Positions 38,206 to 45,138 of a stretch of 57,097 nucleotides of DNA are shown in pieces. The notes under the pieces are model-generated. The model saw only the letters and a program-made list of their open reading frames with translations. It was not told where the DNA came from and ran no database searches. Position numbers and translations under genes: made by a program. Positions within the stretch are counted from its first letter, which is position 1; the number at the start of each line of letters is the position of its first letter. Source of the stretch: an uncultured Bacillota bacterium (GTDB lineage Bacteria; Bacillota; Clostridia; Christensenellales; UBA1242); contig CASFPO010000049.1 in the NCBI GenBank assembly GCA_949296805.1, positions 1 to 57,097 on the forward strand. The letters run 5' to 3'.

Positions 38206-38416
38206 TTATCTTTTATATTTTGGAGCAAATACTATATGATATTTGCAATTATACTTTGTATGTGCTAAACTACGTATGCCAAAATTCATAGACAAAAACT
38301 TCCTATGTTTTTAGTTAAAGTGACAAAACTTCAACTACATTTTAACATAGGAGGTTTTTGTTAATCTTTGCTGTAAGCTTTTTGATGTCATAGGCAGTGG
38401 TTGTGGTTTTCTTATA
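38206..38416 (-). mobile_element. Second IS200-type left-end remnant
   Basis: Reverse-strand relative of the element at 8974. The ribosome-hiding hairpin is present (arms 38293-38309 and 38344-38360, one mismatch). The transposase frame starts at 38289 (SLAHTKYNCKYHIVFAPKYK) and stops after about 27 codons at 38206. The shared sequence continues outward to about 38416 (TATAAGAAAACCACAA). No catalytic part remains. Confidence 0.7.
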
Positions 38417-38425
38417 CCAACAAAA

Positions 38426-38451
38426 AATCATATAGGTAACCCTATATGATT
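38426..38451 (-). terminator. Terminator of the signal peptidase/TasA fusion gene
   Basis: AATCATATAGG, loop TAAC, CCTATATGATT: a perfect 11-bp stem followed on the minus strand by TTTTTTG. Confidence 0.85.
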
Positions 38452-38486
38452 CTTGTCGCAGATTTTTTCCTCTAACTTAGCTTAGA

Positions 38487-39794
38487 TTAAGCGTTAGCAA
38501 GAGCTAAAGTAGCTGTCCAAGCAGCAGAAGAAACACTAAGGTTTTCATCATCAATAGTGAAGGTCATAACATATACTACATCTTCGCCAGGAGCAACTGT
38601 TGTTCCTGAAGTAGCTACACCAGCTGTGATAGGTTCGCTATCCTCAGTTGTAGCACAAGCCAAGTTTGAAGTTAAAGCTGCTGGAGCTGTGAAAGTAGAA
38701 GTTAAGCTACGAGCAGTATCAGCGTTATGTACAGTTACAGTAACAGTGATTGTTCTTGCATCGTCAAATGTCCAATCCTTACCATTCCAAGTTTCAGTAT
38801 CGGAACCTTGTTCAGCGTTAAATGTGAAAGTTTTATCATCATCAGTATCAGTAGAACCTGTAGTTCCTTCTACATTGATTGCAACAGTAGCATTAACGTC
38901 TGATGCAGTAAATGAAATTTGACCTCCCATATTGACATTGCTATCTTCAGAGTCGCTTGCTGGCGTTTCTATTACAGCTATAACCTTACCAAGAATGTTC
39001 TCTGCTGTCACATACCATGCATCAACATAACTATTGCTATCGCCTTTCGTGATATATCTCGTCTGTCCTTCAACCTCGTTAATCTCTACTATTCTGTGAC
39101 AGGTATAGGATGAACTTTCGTCATAAGAAAATACTATTATATCATCAACCCGCAACTCTTGATAATCGCTTGTTGTAATAACCGACTGACCTACTGCTAA
39201 TGCCGGTTCCATAGAGCCTGACTTTACCACATAAAGCCCGTACTCATCTTTAACTACCCACTTTGCATATAAATCAACTTGACTTTCACGTCCTTTAGGT
39301 ATTGTAGTAATTTGAGTTTCAAATTTGCTGTCAGTAAACCAGCCATCAAACTTTAAGTACTCGTTTGGCGAAGTTGGTTCAGAAAGTACAAATTCTTGTC
39401 CGCTAGGCAGACTATCTACATTATTTGGCGAGTTTACCCCTCCATCTAAGTTGTAATTGATTGTCCTTAAAATGCTTGGCTCAAATTTAGCATATAAAGA
39501 TAACTCAACCGTCAATTGTTGTTTAATAAAATCGGTTTCCTCAAACACAAACTCAAAAGTCTGATCATCATAATACCAACCGGCAAAATCATAACCATCT
39601 TTAACAGGCTCGTCGGGCAGAGTAATCCTTTCAAAGCCGTCTGTCTCAACACTTTCGTAGGTTTGGGCGTCTACTATAAAGTTAATCTTGCCAGTATTTA
39701 CACTTCCACATCCTATTAGTATAATTGAATAAGCAAATAACATAACAAACATTAAACTTATTAAAATAACTTTTTGATTAACAACTTTTTTCAT
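38487..39794 (-). CDS. Lipid-anchored SipW-type signal peptidase fused to InlB repeats and a TasA-like domain
   Basis: The 435 residues hold four parts. (1) A lipoprotein signal, LIGC, with Cys29. (2) Two InlB/Flg_new beta repeats (GYDFAGWYYD, then FDGWFTDSKF with DLYAKW; about 60-180). (3) A signal peptidase S26B domain (about 188-276): SGSMEP with nucleophile Ser194, LRVDDIIVFS, CHRIVEI with His233, and TKGDSN. (4) A TasA-like domain opening NVNMGGQISFTASDV (286-435). SipW normally has membrane helices and acts on TasA-type proteins; here the lipid anchor replaces the helix and a substrate-like domain is attached. Start at ATG 39794 (GAGG upstream), not the TTG before it. Confidence 0.85.
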   Translation of the reverse strand: MKKVVNQKVILISLMFVMLFAYSIILIGCGSVNTGKINFIVDAQTYESVETDGFERITLPDEPVKDGYDFAGWYYDDQTFEFVFEETDFIKQQLTVELSLYAKFEPSILRTINYNLDGGVNSPNNVDSLPSGQEFVLSEPTSPNEYLKFDGWFTDSKFETQITTIPKGRESQVDLYAKWVVKDEYGLYVVKSGSMEPALAVGQSVITTSDYQELRVDDIIVFSYDESSSYTCHRIVEINEVEGQTRYITKGDSNSYVDAWYVTAENILGKVIAVIETPASDSEDSNVNMGGQISFTASDVNATVAINVEGTTGSTDTDDDKTFTFNAEQGSDTETWNGKDWTFDDARTITVTVTVHNADTARSLTSTFTAPAALTSNLACATTEDSEPITAGVATSGTTVAPGEDVVYVMTFTIDDENLSVSSAAWTATLALANA

Positions 39795-39811
39795 ATTCAA
39801 ACCTCATTAAG

Positions 39812-39840
39812 ATTATAGCCTTTAGTCGTAAATATGTCAA
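39812..39840 (-). promoter_or_regulatory. Consensus promoter of the signal peptidase/TasA fusion
   Basis: Minus strand: TTGACA (39835-39840), 17-base spacer, TATAAT (39812-39817). Full consensus, about 18 bases upstream of the start codon. The rest of the gap up to 40046 shows no gene. Confidence 0.8.
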
Positions 39841-40046
39841 TAAAATTTTTTGATGTAACTATCTGAGTTATACAAAGCTTATATAGCAAAAATCTCTTGA
39901 TAAAATTTTTTGCTTGACAGAAAGATCGCCTAGCCACAATGGGCAATTAATTGTTGGCATGACAATAATAAACTTTGATCGCAAAACAAATGGTCTTTTA
40001 ACCTTTCTATTTTTAATTCTAAGCAAATAATTTTTATGCAAAACAT

Positions 40047-40074
40047 AAAAAGCAGATACCCTTATCTGCTTTTT
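40047..40074 (-). terminator. Terminator of tRNA-Asn, now separated from it
   Basis: AAAAAGCAGATA, loop CCCT, TATCTGCTTTTT: a 12-bp stem. It lies six bases outside the left attachment repeat. In the empty site it would directly follow the tRNA-Asn 3' end on the minus strand. Confidence 0.75.
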
Positions 40075-40079
40075 AATAC

Positions 40080-40089
40080 TGGCTCCCCA
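40080..40089. repeat. Left attachment site core
   Basis: TGGCTCCCCA, identical to the 3' end of tRNA-Asn (TGGGGAGCCA on the minus strand). Reading frame on the plus strand: (T)GGC TCC CCA, in phase with the downstream frame. Confidence 0.75.
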
Positions 40090-40308
40090 CAAATCTTTGA
40101 CCCAATAAAAATACTTGAAATTACTAAATTTGCAAAGTTAAATCGTGGCAAGTATATTGCACAAAAATATAAAAGTCAAGAAATTCTCACAAAACAACAA
40201 AAACTTTGGGGCATTTTTACAATTCGCTATGTTTATGATAAAAGAAAATTTTGTGAATTGAGATTTGTAAAGCACTCTTCTTATGAAAAGGCGGTGCAAT
40301 ATGACTAG
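40090..40308 (+). other. Detached C-terminal segment of the recombinase frame
   Basis: An open frame without its own convincing start: 72 codons from CAA at 40090 to TAG at 40306-40308, beginning QIFDPIKILEITKFAK and ending SYEKAVQYD. The only ATG in frame (40036) lies outside the element in front of a terminator. The phase across GGC TCC CCA is the same as in the recombinase gene at the other end, so in the circular form this is the recombinase C-terminus (658 residues in total). Its stop overlaps the start of the next gene (ATGACTAG), which suggests coupling. The segment is basic and Tyr/Lys-rich. Confidence 0.7.
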
Positions 40309-40963
40309 ACAACAATATATTTGGAGACAGCAAGAAAAACACAAAGAATATGAAAACATAAACGCATTGGTTCACCAAATGGTAAAGTTAAGTGGATTTG
40401 TGTTAGAGCCTATCATTTTAGGTGAAGTCTTTTTTAGATATTTACAACAACAAAAAGCAAGTGATAAGAATAAACAGACGGCACGCAATATGTCAAAAGT
40501 TTTTTCTATACTCTGTCAATATAACTTTATCAATGGAAAACTTTATTACAATGAAAATGGTTTTTCAGTTTCTCCAAGTGTTTGGCAAAAACATTGTATA
40601 GGTAGGGACGCACTTGATACAAGCATAAAAAAACTTAAAGCTATGAATTTGATTGATTTTGATAACTCTTGCTATTACGGCAAAAAAGAAAGACGAAAAA
40701 GATTTTACACAGTCAATAGAAACGGACTTGAATATCTTTTACACCAAGCAGAGAAAATCAAAGGCGAAGAACACGAGCAAGATTTACAACTTTACGAAGA
40801 TTTTTTAGACTACACAAATCGCAAAGACTTTGACACTGCTTACCAAGAAGAACAAGCATTCAAAGAATATAAAGCACAAAGAAAATGCGGTGCTATCAAA
40901 GTTGCACCAAAAGAAATAAAAAGTTTTCAAAAAAATTTAGAGAATTTAGAAGAAATCATATAG
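40301..40963 (+). CDS. Winged-helix DNA-binding protein, possible replication or control protein
   Basis: The 220 residues contain a winged-helix-like core: PSVWQKHCIGRDALDTSIKK would be the recognition part and the following LIDFDNSCYYGKKERRKRFYTVNRNG the wing. A charged C-terminal region ends the protein. The ATG at 40301 has AAGGCGGTG before it and overlaps the stop of the preceding frame. An ATG six codons earlier lacks a ribosome site. Its place as the first full gene of the element suggests a replication initiator-like or regulatory role; no specific family is recognised. Confidence 0.6.
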   Translation: MTRQQYIWRQQEKHKEYENINALVHQMVKLSGFVLEPIILGEVFFRYLQQQKASDKNKQTARNMSKVFSILCQYNFINGKLYYNENGFSVSPSVWQKHCIGRDALDTSIKKLKAMNLIDFDNSCYYGKKERRKRFYTVNRNGLEYLLHQAEKIKGEEHEQDLQLYEDFLDYTNRKDFDTAYQEEQAFKEYKAQRKCGAIKVAPKEIKSFQKNLENLEEII

Positions 40964-41079
40964 TTGCCGAAATGAATCCCGTATACTTTAATACTAAAGG
41001 GTACGATTGCTTGATGAAAGCCGAAGAAAAGAAGTTGAAAAGTTGTAAAAGAAATTAGTTGAAGAATAGAGAAAGTCAG

Positions 41080-41107
41080 CCACCCCGCAGGTTTTGGGTG
41101 GTTTTTT
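41080..41107 (+). terminator. Rho-independent terminator
   Basis: CCACCC, 10-base loop, GGGTGG and six T residues. It closes the first unit of the element. Between 40964 and this site no further gene is seen. Confidence 0.75.
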
Positions 41108-41297
41108 CTATATGTTATCTATATGGTGTCTATATATTGTGGGTATATAGTTTTATCAATTTTAACTCCCAAAATACATACAAAACACAAAGTTTTATCC
41201 TTTTATACATAAGTGTATGCAACTATTGCCGTTATACAGATTTTATAAGTTTTACGAAATGCTTGTAAATTTTTTCATTTTGTGCTATCATAAAGTT

Positions 41298-41389
41298 GCG
41301 ACACAATTGAATAGTTTTACCCAAAGAGTGAAAGATTTTTTTGCTATTCATACAAATGCTTCCACACCCTTTGGGTTCAATTGTGTCGC
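41298..41389 (+). ncRNA. Long structured stem-loop upstream of the GIY-YIG gene
   Basis: GCGACACAATTGA (41298-41310) pairs with TCAATTGTGTCGC (41377-41389), and ACCCAAAG (41319-41326) pairs with CTTTGGGT (41369-41376) further in: a bulged hairpin of about 92 bases. The paired arms are perfect, which implies selection or a recombination site. Whether it acts as RNA or DNA cannot be told. Confidence 0.5.
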
Positions 41390-41420
41390 AGCAATTGGAA
41401 GGTTTGTTTTTGGATAGACT

Positions 41421-41442
41421 GTGCCTTCCGTTTGGGAGGCAC
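41421..41442 (+). promoter_or_regulatory. Hairpin that covers the ribosome site or attenuates
   Basis: GTGCCTTCC, loop GTTT, GGGAGGCAC (one wobble pair), then TTTTATTTT. The GGGAGG that could serve the ATG at 41452 is inside the stem. It can be read as a terminator (attenuator) or as translational control. Confidence 0.5.
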
Positions 41443-41451
41443 TTTTATTTT

Positions 41452-42105
41452 ATGGAAAAGAAAGGTTTTGTTTATATTTTAACCAACCCTTGTTTCAAAG
41501 AAAATTGGGTAAAGATTGGACAAACAGACAATTTAGATAGAAGAATTTGGGAACTTTCTCAAGCAACAGGAATTCCCTTGCCTTTTGAAATGTATGCAGT
41601 ATTAAAAACTACTAAATATAAACAAGCAGAATATATGATACATAGACTTATTGGTAAACTTGCACCCGATAAACGCATAAACCCAAAACGAGAATTTTTC
41701 AACATTGAACCAGAAGATGCGGTTTCAATTATGAAAGATATTGCAAGCCTTATTGATGACGCTGAAATTATTTACAATGAAAAAATAACTATTGAAAAAA
41801 CATCAAAACAACACGGAAAGAAAGCCCCACCAAAAACATTTTATAGTATGGGCATAAAAAATGGAGACATAATAGAATTTACACTTGACCCACAATATAA
41901 GGCAACGGTGTGTGGAGAGCGAACTGTAATGTTTGAAAACAAAGAATACTTTTTAACCCCACTTGGAATTATACTCTTGCAAAGAGTTGGACATAGCGAA
42001 GAACAAGCAAGGCAACTTGGAAGCGGTTTTGGAGTTTTCAAATTTGATAATCAAGACAACAACCTTTATGACCGTTGGGAAAGGTTAAACGGAAATAAAT
42101 ATTAA
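41452..42105 (+). CDS. GIY-YIG (T5orf172/MUG113-type) nuclease-like protein with RAMA-like C-terminus
   Basis: The 217 residues have an N-terminal T5orf172-type GIY-YIG domain: FVYILTNPC, then WVKIGQTDNLDRRIWELS and a conserved EREFF-like patch (KREFFNIEP). The C-terminal 75 residues (NGDIIEFTLDPQYKATVCGE, then ENKEYFLTPLG) resemble the RAMA domain, predicted to sense methylated DNA. A nuclease reading modified DNA fits element maintenance or interference with rivals. I chose the ATG at 41452 because the domain starts there; the open frame before it is only the hairpin region. Confidence 0.7.
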   Translation: MEKKGFVYILTNPCFKENWVKIGQTDNLDRRIWELSQATGIPLPFEMYAVLKTTKYKQAEYMIHRLIGKLAPDKRINPKREFFNIEPEDAVSIMKDIASLIDDAEIIYNEKITIEKTSKQHGKKAPPKTFYSMGIKNGDIIEFTLDPQYKATVCGERTVMFENKEYFLTPLGIILLQRVGHSEEQARQLGSGFGVFKFDNQDNNLYDRWERLNGNKY

Positions 42106-42295
42106 GCAATTTACCGCCTGCCCTCGTTGTTTATCGATTGCTTTCTTGTTTTATCTCAACTCAATAAAATATACCACAAAGAGAAAAAGACACTGCCAAG
42201 CAAAGATTTAAGAAAACAAAAAAGTTTAGGTTGCAAGGCTTTACAGCCGTATTTTGCTTTAATATAATCAAACTAAATTAAAAGGAGAAAAGTTT

Positions 42296-42511
42296 ATGAA
42301 ATGGATAAAATGGCTTAATCTCGCTCAAACAATTTTACTAGTTATTGTTGGCATTTTACTTGTTAATTTTAAGACTATCACAGAAGCGGGAATGATAGTA
42401 TTTGAAATATTCGTTATATTATCTCTTGTTTTGTCTATTGTAATGCTTGTTATGCACTTTAAGAAAAACAAAAAGCAAAAGAAAGAAGAAAAACCGAGCG
42501 AAGAAAAATAG
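42296..42511 (+). CDS. Small membrane protein with two helices
   Basis: The 71 residues hold two hydrophobic segments (about 9-24 and 32-53) and a highly charged Lys/Glu tail. AAAGGAG before the ATG is a strong ribosome site. The size and shape fit phage or plasmid membrane peptides (holin-like, superinfection or toxin), but nothing decides between these. It lies alone between the GIY-YIG gene and the small-RNA region. Confidence 0.65.
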   Translation: MKWIKWLNLAQTILLVIVGILLVNFKTITEAGMIVFEIFVILSLVLSIVMLVMHFKKNKKQKKEEKPSEEK

Positions 42512-42664
42512 ATTACACTAAACCCACTATTTATATATTATAGTGTGCGGGAAACCACACATATTTTGAAAAGTTTAGGTCAAATCTCTTTACATTGCTC
42601 AATGCCTATTCTATACTTTATTGTGGGGAACAAAAGATATTTCAAAATTTTTTTAGAAAAAGTA

Positions 42665-42693
42665 TTGACTTACGATAAAGTATGTGATAATAT
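42665..42693 (+). promoter_or_regulatory. Promoter inside the element
   Basis: TTGACT (42665-42670), 17-base spacer, TAATAT (42688-42693). No start codon with a ribosome site follows before the terminator at 42766-42809. Confidence 0.6.
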
Positions 42694-42699
42694 ACTGGC

Positions 42700-42809
42700 A
42701 TACGCTTGTGGAACAAAATGTAAAAAACATTTTGGATACCGCTTTATGACAGGTTTTATTATAAAGGCATCGTTAAAACCAAAAAATTGGTTTTTGCGGT
42801 GTCTTTTTT
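42700..42809 (+). ncRNA. Candidate small RNA
   Basis: Start placed about seven bases after the -10 box. The RNA of about 110 bases would contain hairpin CAAAATGT/ACATTTTG (42714-42734) and end in a terminator (outer stem GGCATCG/CGGTGTC with wobble pairs, inner AAAACC/GGTTTT, then TTTTTT). The 94-codon frame through this region has no ribosome site and is probably spurious. Confidence 0.5.
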
Positions 42810-42841
42810 GTTTCTCCGCAAAGACTTAAAAGGAGGTTAAA

Positions 42842-42970
42842 GTGAAAAGAAAAACACAAGTTATTATTATTGAAAATCACAATCACAAAGAAATTGGAAT
42901 TCCATTTTATCAATTTATTTTAAAAACATTACAAAATCAAAAAGGAGAAACAAAAAATGAAGAAAAATAG
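42842..42970 (+). CDS. 42-residue protein overlapping the recombinase start
   Basis: GTG start at 42842 with AAAGGAGG five bases upstream. The product begins MKRKTQVIIIENHNHKEIG and ends GETKNEEK. It is basic, with an amphipathic IPFYQFILKTL helix. Its stop lies 14 bases inside the recombinase gene (ATG at 42957), so the two are probably translationally coupled. Role unknown; small basic proteins in this position can act as directionality factors. Confidence 0.65.
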   Translation: MKRKTQVIIIENHNHKEIGIPFYQFILKTLQNQKGETKNEEK

Positions 42971-44768
42971 AATATTAAACGATAAACAAAAATATGTTGT
43001 GGGTTATTGCCGTTTTAGTAGTGATAATCAAGGAATAGAAAGCATAGAAGGACAACAAAAGGAAATTTTAAGATATGTAGAGAATAATGGTTTGATACTT
43101 TTAAAATGGTATGTTGATGAAGCAAAAACAGGAACATCAGCAAATAGGAAATCATTTTTACAAATGATTGAAGATGGTAAAAAACAAGAATTTGGACAAG
43201 TCCTTGTTTATCAATTAGATAGATTTGCAAGAGATGAAGAAGATAAGGTTATCCATTTTGTAAGTTTAAGAAAAAATGGTATTAAAGTAGTTTCTGTAAC
43301 TGAACATTTTGACGACACGCCAGAAGGAAAGCTAATGGAAGCAGTTGTGAGTGGTATCGCCGCATATTATTCAAGAGATTTGGCGAGAAAGACACTGCGA
43401 GGTATGAAACTTAATGCTGAAAAAGGATTTAGTAATGGTGGCACAACTCCATATGGTTATAAACTTGTCCCAAGACTTGACGAAAACAATAAACCTATGT
43501 TCCACAAAAAAGGTCACGCGTTACACAATATAGCAATCAACCCAGAACAAGCAGAAGCAGTTAAAATTATGTTTGATATGACAATAAAAGGTTATACAAG
43601 GCACGAAATTATAGAGCAACTAACCAAACAAGGTTTTAGAAAAGAAAACGGCGAAAAGATAACAGGAACTTTTATTGACCATATATTAAGAAATGAAAGA
43701 TATACGGGTGAATATTGGTATTACTATAACAAAAAGAACATAAATTTTAACCCAGAAAGTGATGATTATAGAATTCGTATCACAAAAGGTTTTGACCCTA
43801 TTATTTCAAAAGAAGATTTTAATACTGTTCAAAAAATCTTGGAAACAAGAAGACACAAAACACCAACAAATGCACAAGAAGATTACTTATTAACTGGCAA
43901 AATTATATGTGGAGAATGTGGTTCAAATTATAACGGAATGCGATGTAAAAGACACGGAAGACCCTATGTTTATTATCAATGCACTGACCAACATAGTTAT
44001 AAAAACGGACAAAAAAGAGAAAAATATTGCCATAATAACACAATTCGTAGAGATGAGATTGAAAAACTTGTTATAGATAAAATTAAAGAAATTGTCTTTA
44101 CTGATAATCTAGTTGAACAAGTTTTAGATAACTATAACAAATTTGCCATTGAAGAAAGTAAAAATAATTCTATGATTGAAATGCTTGAAAACAAAATAAA
44201 AGACTATGATAATCAAATGAAAAACATTACTAATGCTATCGGTCAAAATACTGCAAGTTATTCAATACAAGTGCTACTTGATAGATTACACGAACTTGAA
44301 CAAAATAAAAAACAAACAACAGAATTACTTGAAAAAGAAACGATTGGAAATAATTCTTTAACCACAACCGTAAAAGAAATATTAAAAGTTTATCAGAAAG
44401 CTCAAAAAATTCTTGATGGAGATGATATTCCAGCAAAACGAGCTATTATAAACAACTTTCTTAATAAAGTAGTTGTCAAACAGGATACAGTTGAAGTTTA
44501 CCTTAATTTATTGCCTTTAACTTGCTCTGCTTTCCTTGATATTGACATATTAAAAAATAACTTATTTATGGGAGATTTAAGTGTTGGAGATTGGGATTTT
44601 GCTGAATACCCAGATTACCCAATTACAACATTAAAACAATATAGGGAGTATAAAGAAAAACCCAGCACAAGATTTATTCCATCTTTTACTGGGCTAAATA
44701 CAATTGGCTCCCCAGGTAGGATTCGAACCTACGGCCTATCGGTTAACAGCCGAGCGCTCCACCACTGA
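42957..44768 (+). CDS. Large serine recombinase (integrase of the element)
   Basis: Catalyses integration and excision of the element. N-terminal resolvase domain: YCRFSSDNQ with nucleophile Ser21 and QLDRFARDEED. Recombinase domain from about residue 170 (PYGYKLVP, PEQAEAVKIMFDMTIKGYTR). Zinc ribbon with CGECG and a later CTDQHS...YCHNN (about 315-365). Coiled coil (about 400-455). The last 17 residues (GRIRTYGLSVNSRALHH) are encoded by the tRNA-Asn gene read backwards, so the gene crosses the attachment site at residues 584-586. In the excised circle the frame continues instead into the segment at 40090. AAGGAG precedes the ATG. Confidence 0.92.
   Translation: MKKNRILNDKQKYVVGYCRFSSDNQGIESIEGQQKEILRYVENNGLILLKWYVDEAKTGTSANRKSFLQMIEDGKKQEFGQVLVYQLDRFARDEEDKVIHFVSLRKNGIKVVSVTEHFDDTPEGKLMEAVVSGIAAYYSRDLARKTLRGMKLNAEKGFSNGGTTPYGYKLVPRLDENNKPMFHKKGHALHNIAINPEQAEAVKIMFDMTIKGYTRHEIIEQLTKQGFRKENGEKITGTFIDHILRNERYTGEYWYYYNKKNINFNPESDDYRIRITKGFDPIISKEDFNTVQKILETRRHKTPTNAQEDYLLTGKIICGECGSNYNGMRCKRHGRPYVYYQCTDQHSYKNGQKREKYCHNNTIRRDEIEKLVIDKIKEIVFTDNLVEQVLDNYNKFAIEESKNNSMIEMLENKIKDYDNQMKNITNAIGQNTASYSIQVLLDRLHELEQNKKQTTELLEKETIGNNSLTTTVKEILKVYQKAQKILDGDDIPAKRAIINNFLNKVVVKQDTVEVYLNLLPLTCSAFLDIDILKNNLFMGDLSVGDWDFAEYPDYPITTLKQYREYKEKPSTRFIPSFTGLNTIGSPGRIRTYGLSVNSRALHH
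44705..44714. repeat. Right attachment site core in tRNA-Asn
   Basis: TGGCTCCCCA: the CCA end, discriminator and first acceptor bases of tRNA-Asn. It contains the codons GGC TCC CCA of the recombinase (residues 584-586). Confidence 0.75.
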
Positions 44769-44779
44769 GCTACTGGGGA
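44705..44779 (-). tRNA. tRNA-Asn (anticodon GUU)
   Basis: Minus strand from 44779: acceptor TCCCCAG pairs with CTGGGGA, D-arm GCTCAGTGGTGGAGC, anticodon stem around CTGTTAA (anticodon GTT), T-arm GTAGGTTCGAATCCTAC, and CCA encoded. The gene is intact after integration but has lost its nearby terminator, which lies 4.6 kb away at 40047. Its transcript would therefore run antisense into the recombinase gene. Confidence 0.95.
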
Positions 44780-44887
44780 ATATTGAATAATTACCCTTCT
44801 CCTACCCCCTACACTTTCAGTCTTTTACCAATCTTTTTATGAGGGAAATATGAGGCAAACATTCCATAAAGGAATGATTGCTCTATT

Positions 44888-44916
44888 ATAATATCAAATA
44901 ATTTTTTCTTTGTCAA
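44888..44916 (-). promoter_or_regulatory. tRNA-Asn promoter
   Basis: Minus strand: TTGACA (44911-44916), 17-base spacer, TATTAT (44888-44893). Bases 44917-45138 hold nothing else recognisable. Confidence 0.7.
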
Positions 44917-45138
44917 CAATTTTTTTAAATTTTTCCAGATTTCTTTTTGATAATATTTTATGCTTTTTTATGATATAAATACCTAGTCGCGTTTACCCCA
45001 TTGTTTATCTTTTCTTGCCTTTGTCTTCACTTAAATTTGCTTGCCTCTTTATTATTGCGGTATTGCTTCCATCATTGACTTTCCTTAAATTTCAAAACAC
45101 CTTATTGTTATGTTTTGCAAACTTTTATACGCCTAACA

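Larger units (their letters stand above)
40080..44714 (+). mobile_element. Integrated 4.6-kb element in tRNA-Asn with large serine recombinase
   Basis: Bounded by the 10-base direct repeat TGGCTCCCCA (40080-40089 and 44705-44714). The right copy is the 3' end of tRNA-Asn, and the tRNA's terminator lies beyond the left copy. Cargo on the plus strand: recombinase tail segment, winged-helix protein, GIY-YIG/RAMA-like protein, small membrane protein, candidate small RNA, a 42-residue peptide and the recombinase. No conjugation genes are present, so it would need help to transfer. Confidence 0.8.

Noticed and set aside
40036-40089. ATG at 40036 as start of a 90-residue protein
   Set aside because: The ATG lies in front of a terminator outside the element and has no ribosome site; the frame makes better sense as the recombinase tail joined in the circle.
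42545-42829. 94-codon frame between the small membrane protein and the 42-residue gene
   Set aside because: No ribosome site, Cys/Phe-rich unlikely product, and it runs through a promoter, two hairpins and a terminator.
44715-44768. Last 17 residues of the recombinase as a real domain
   Set aside because: They are the antisense reading of tRNA-Asn, a known source of such tails.
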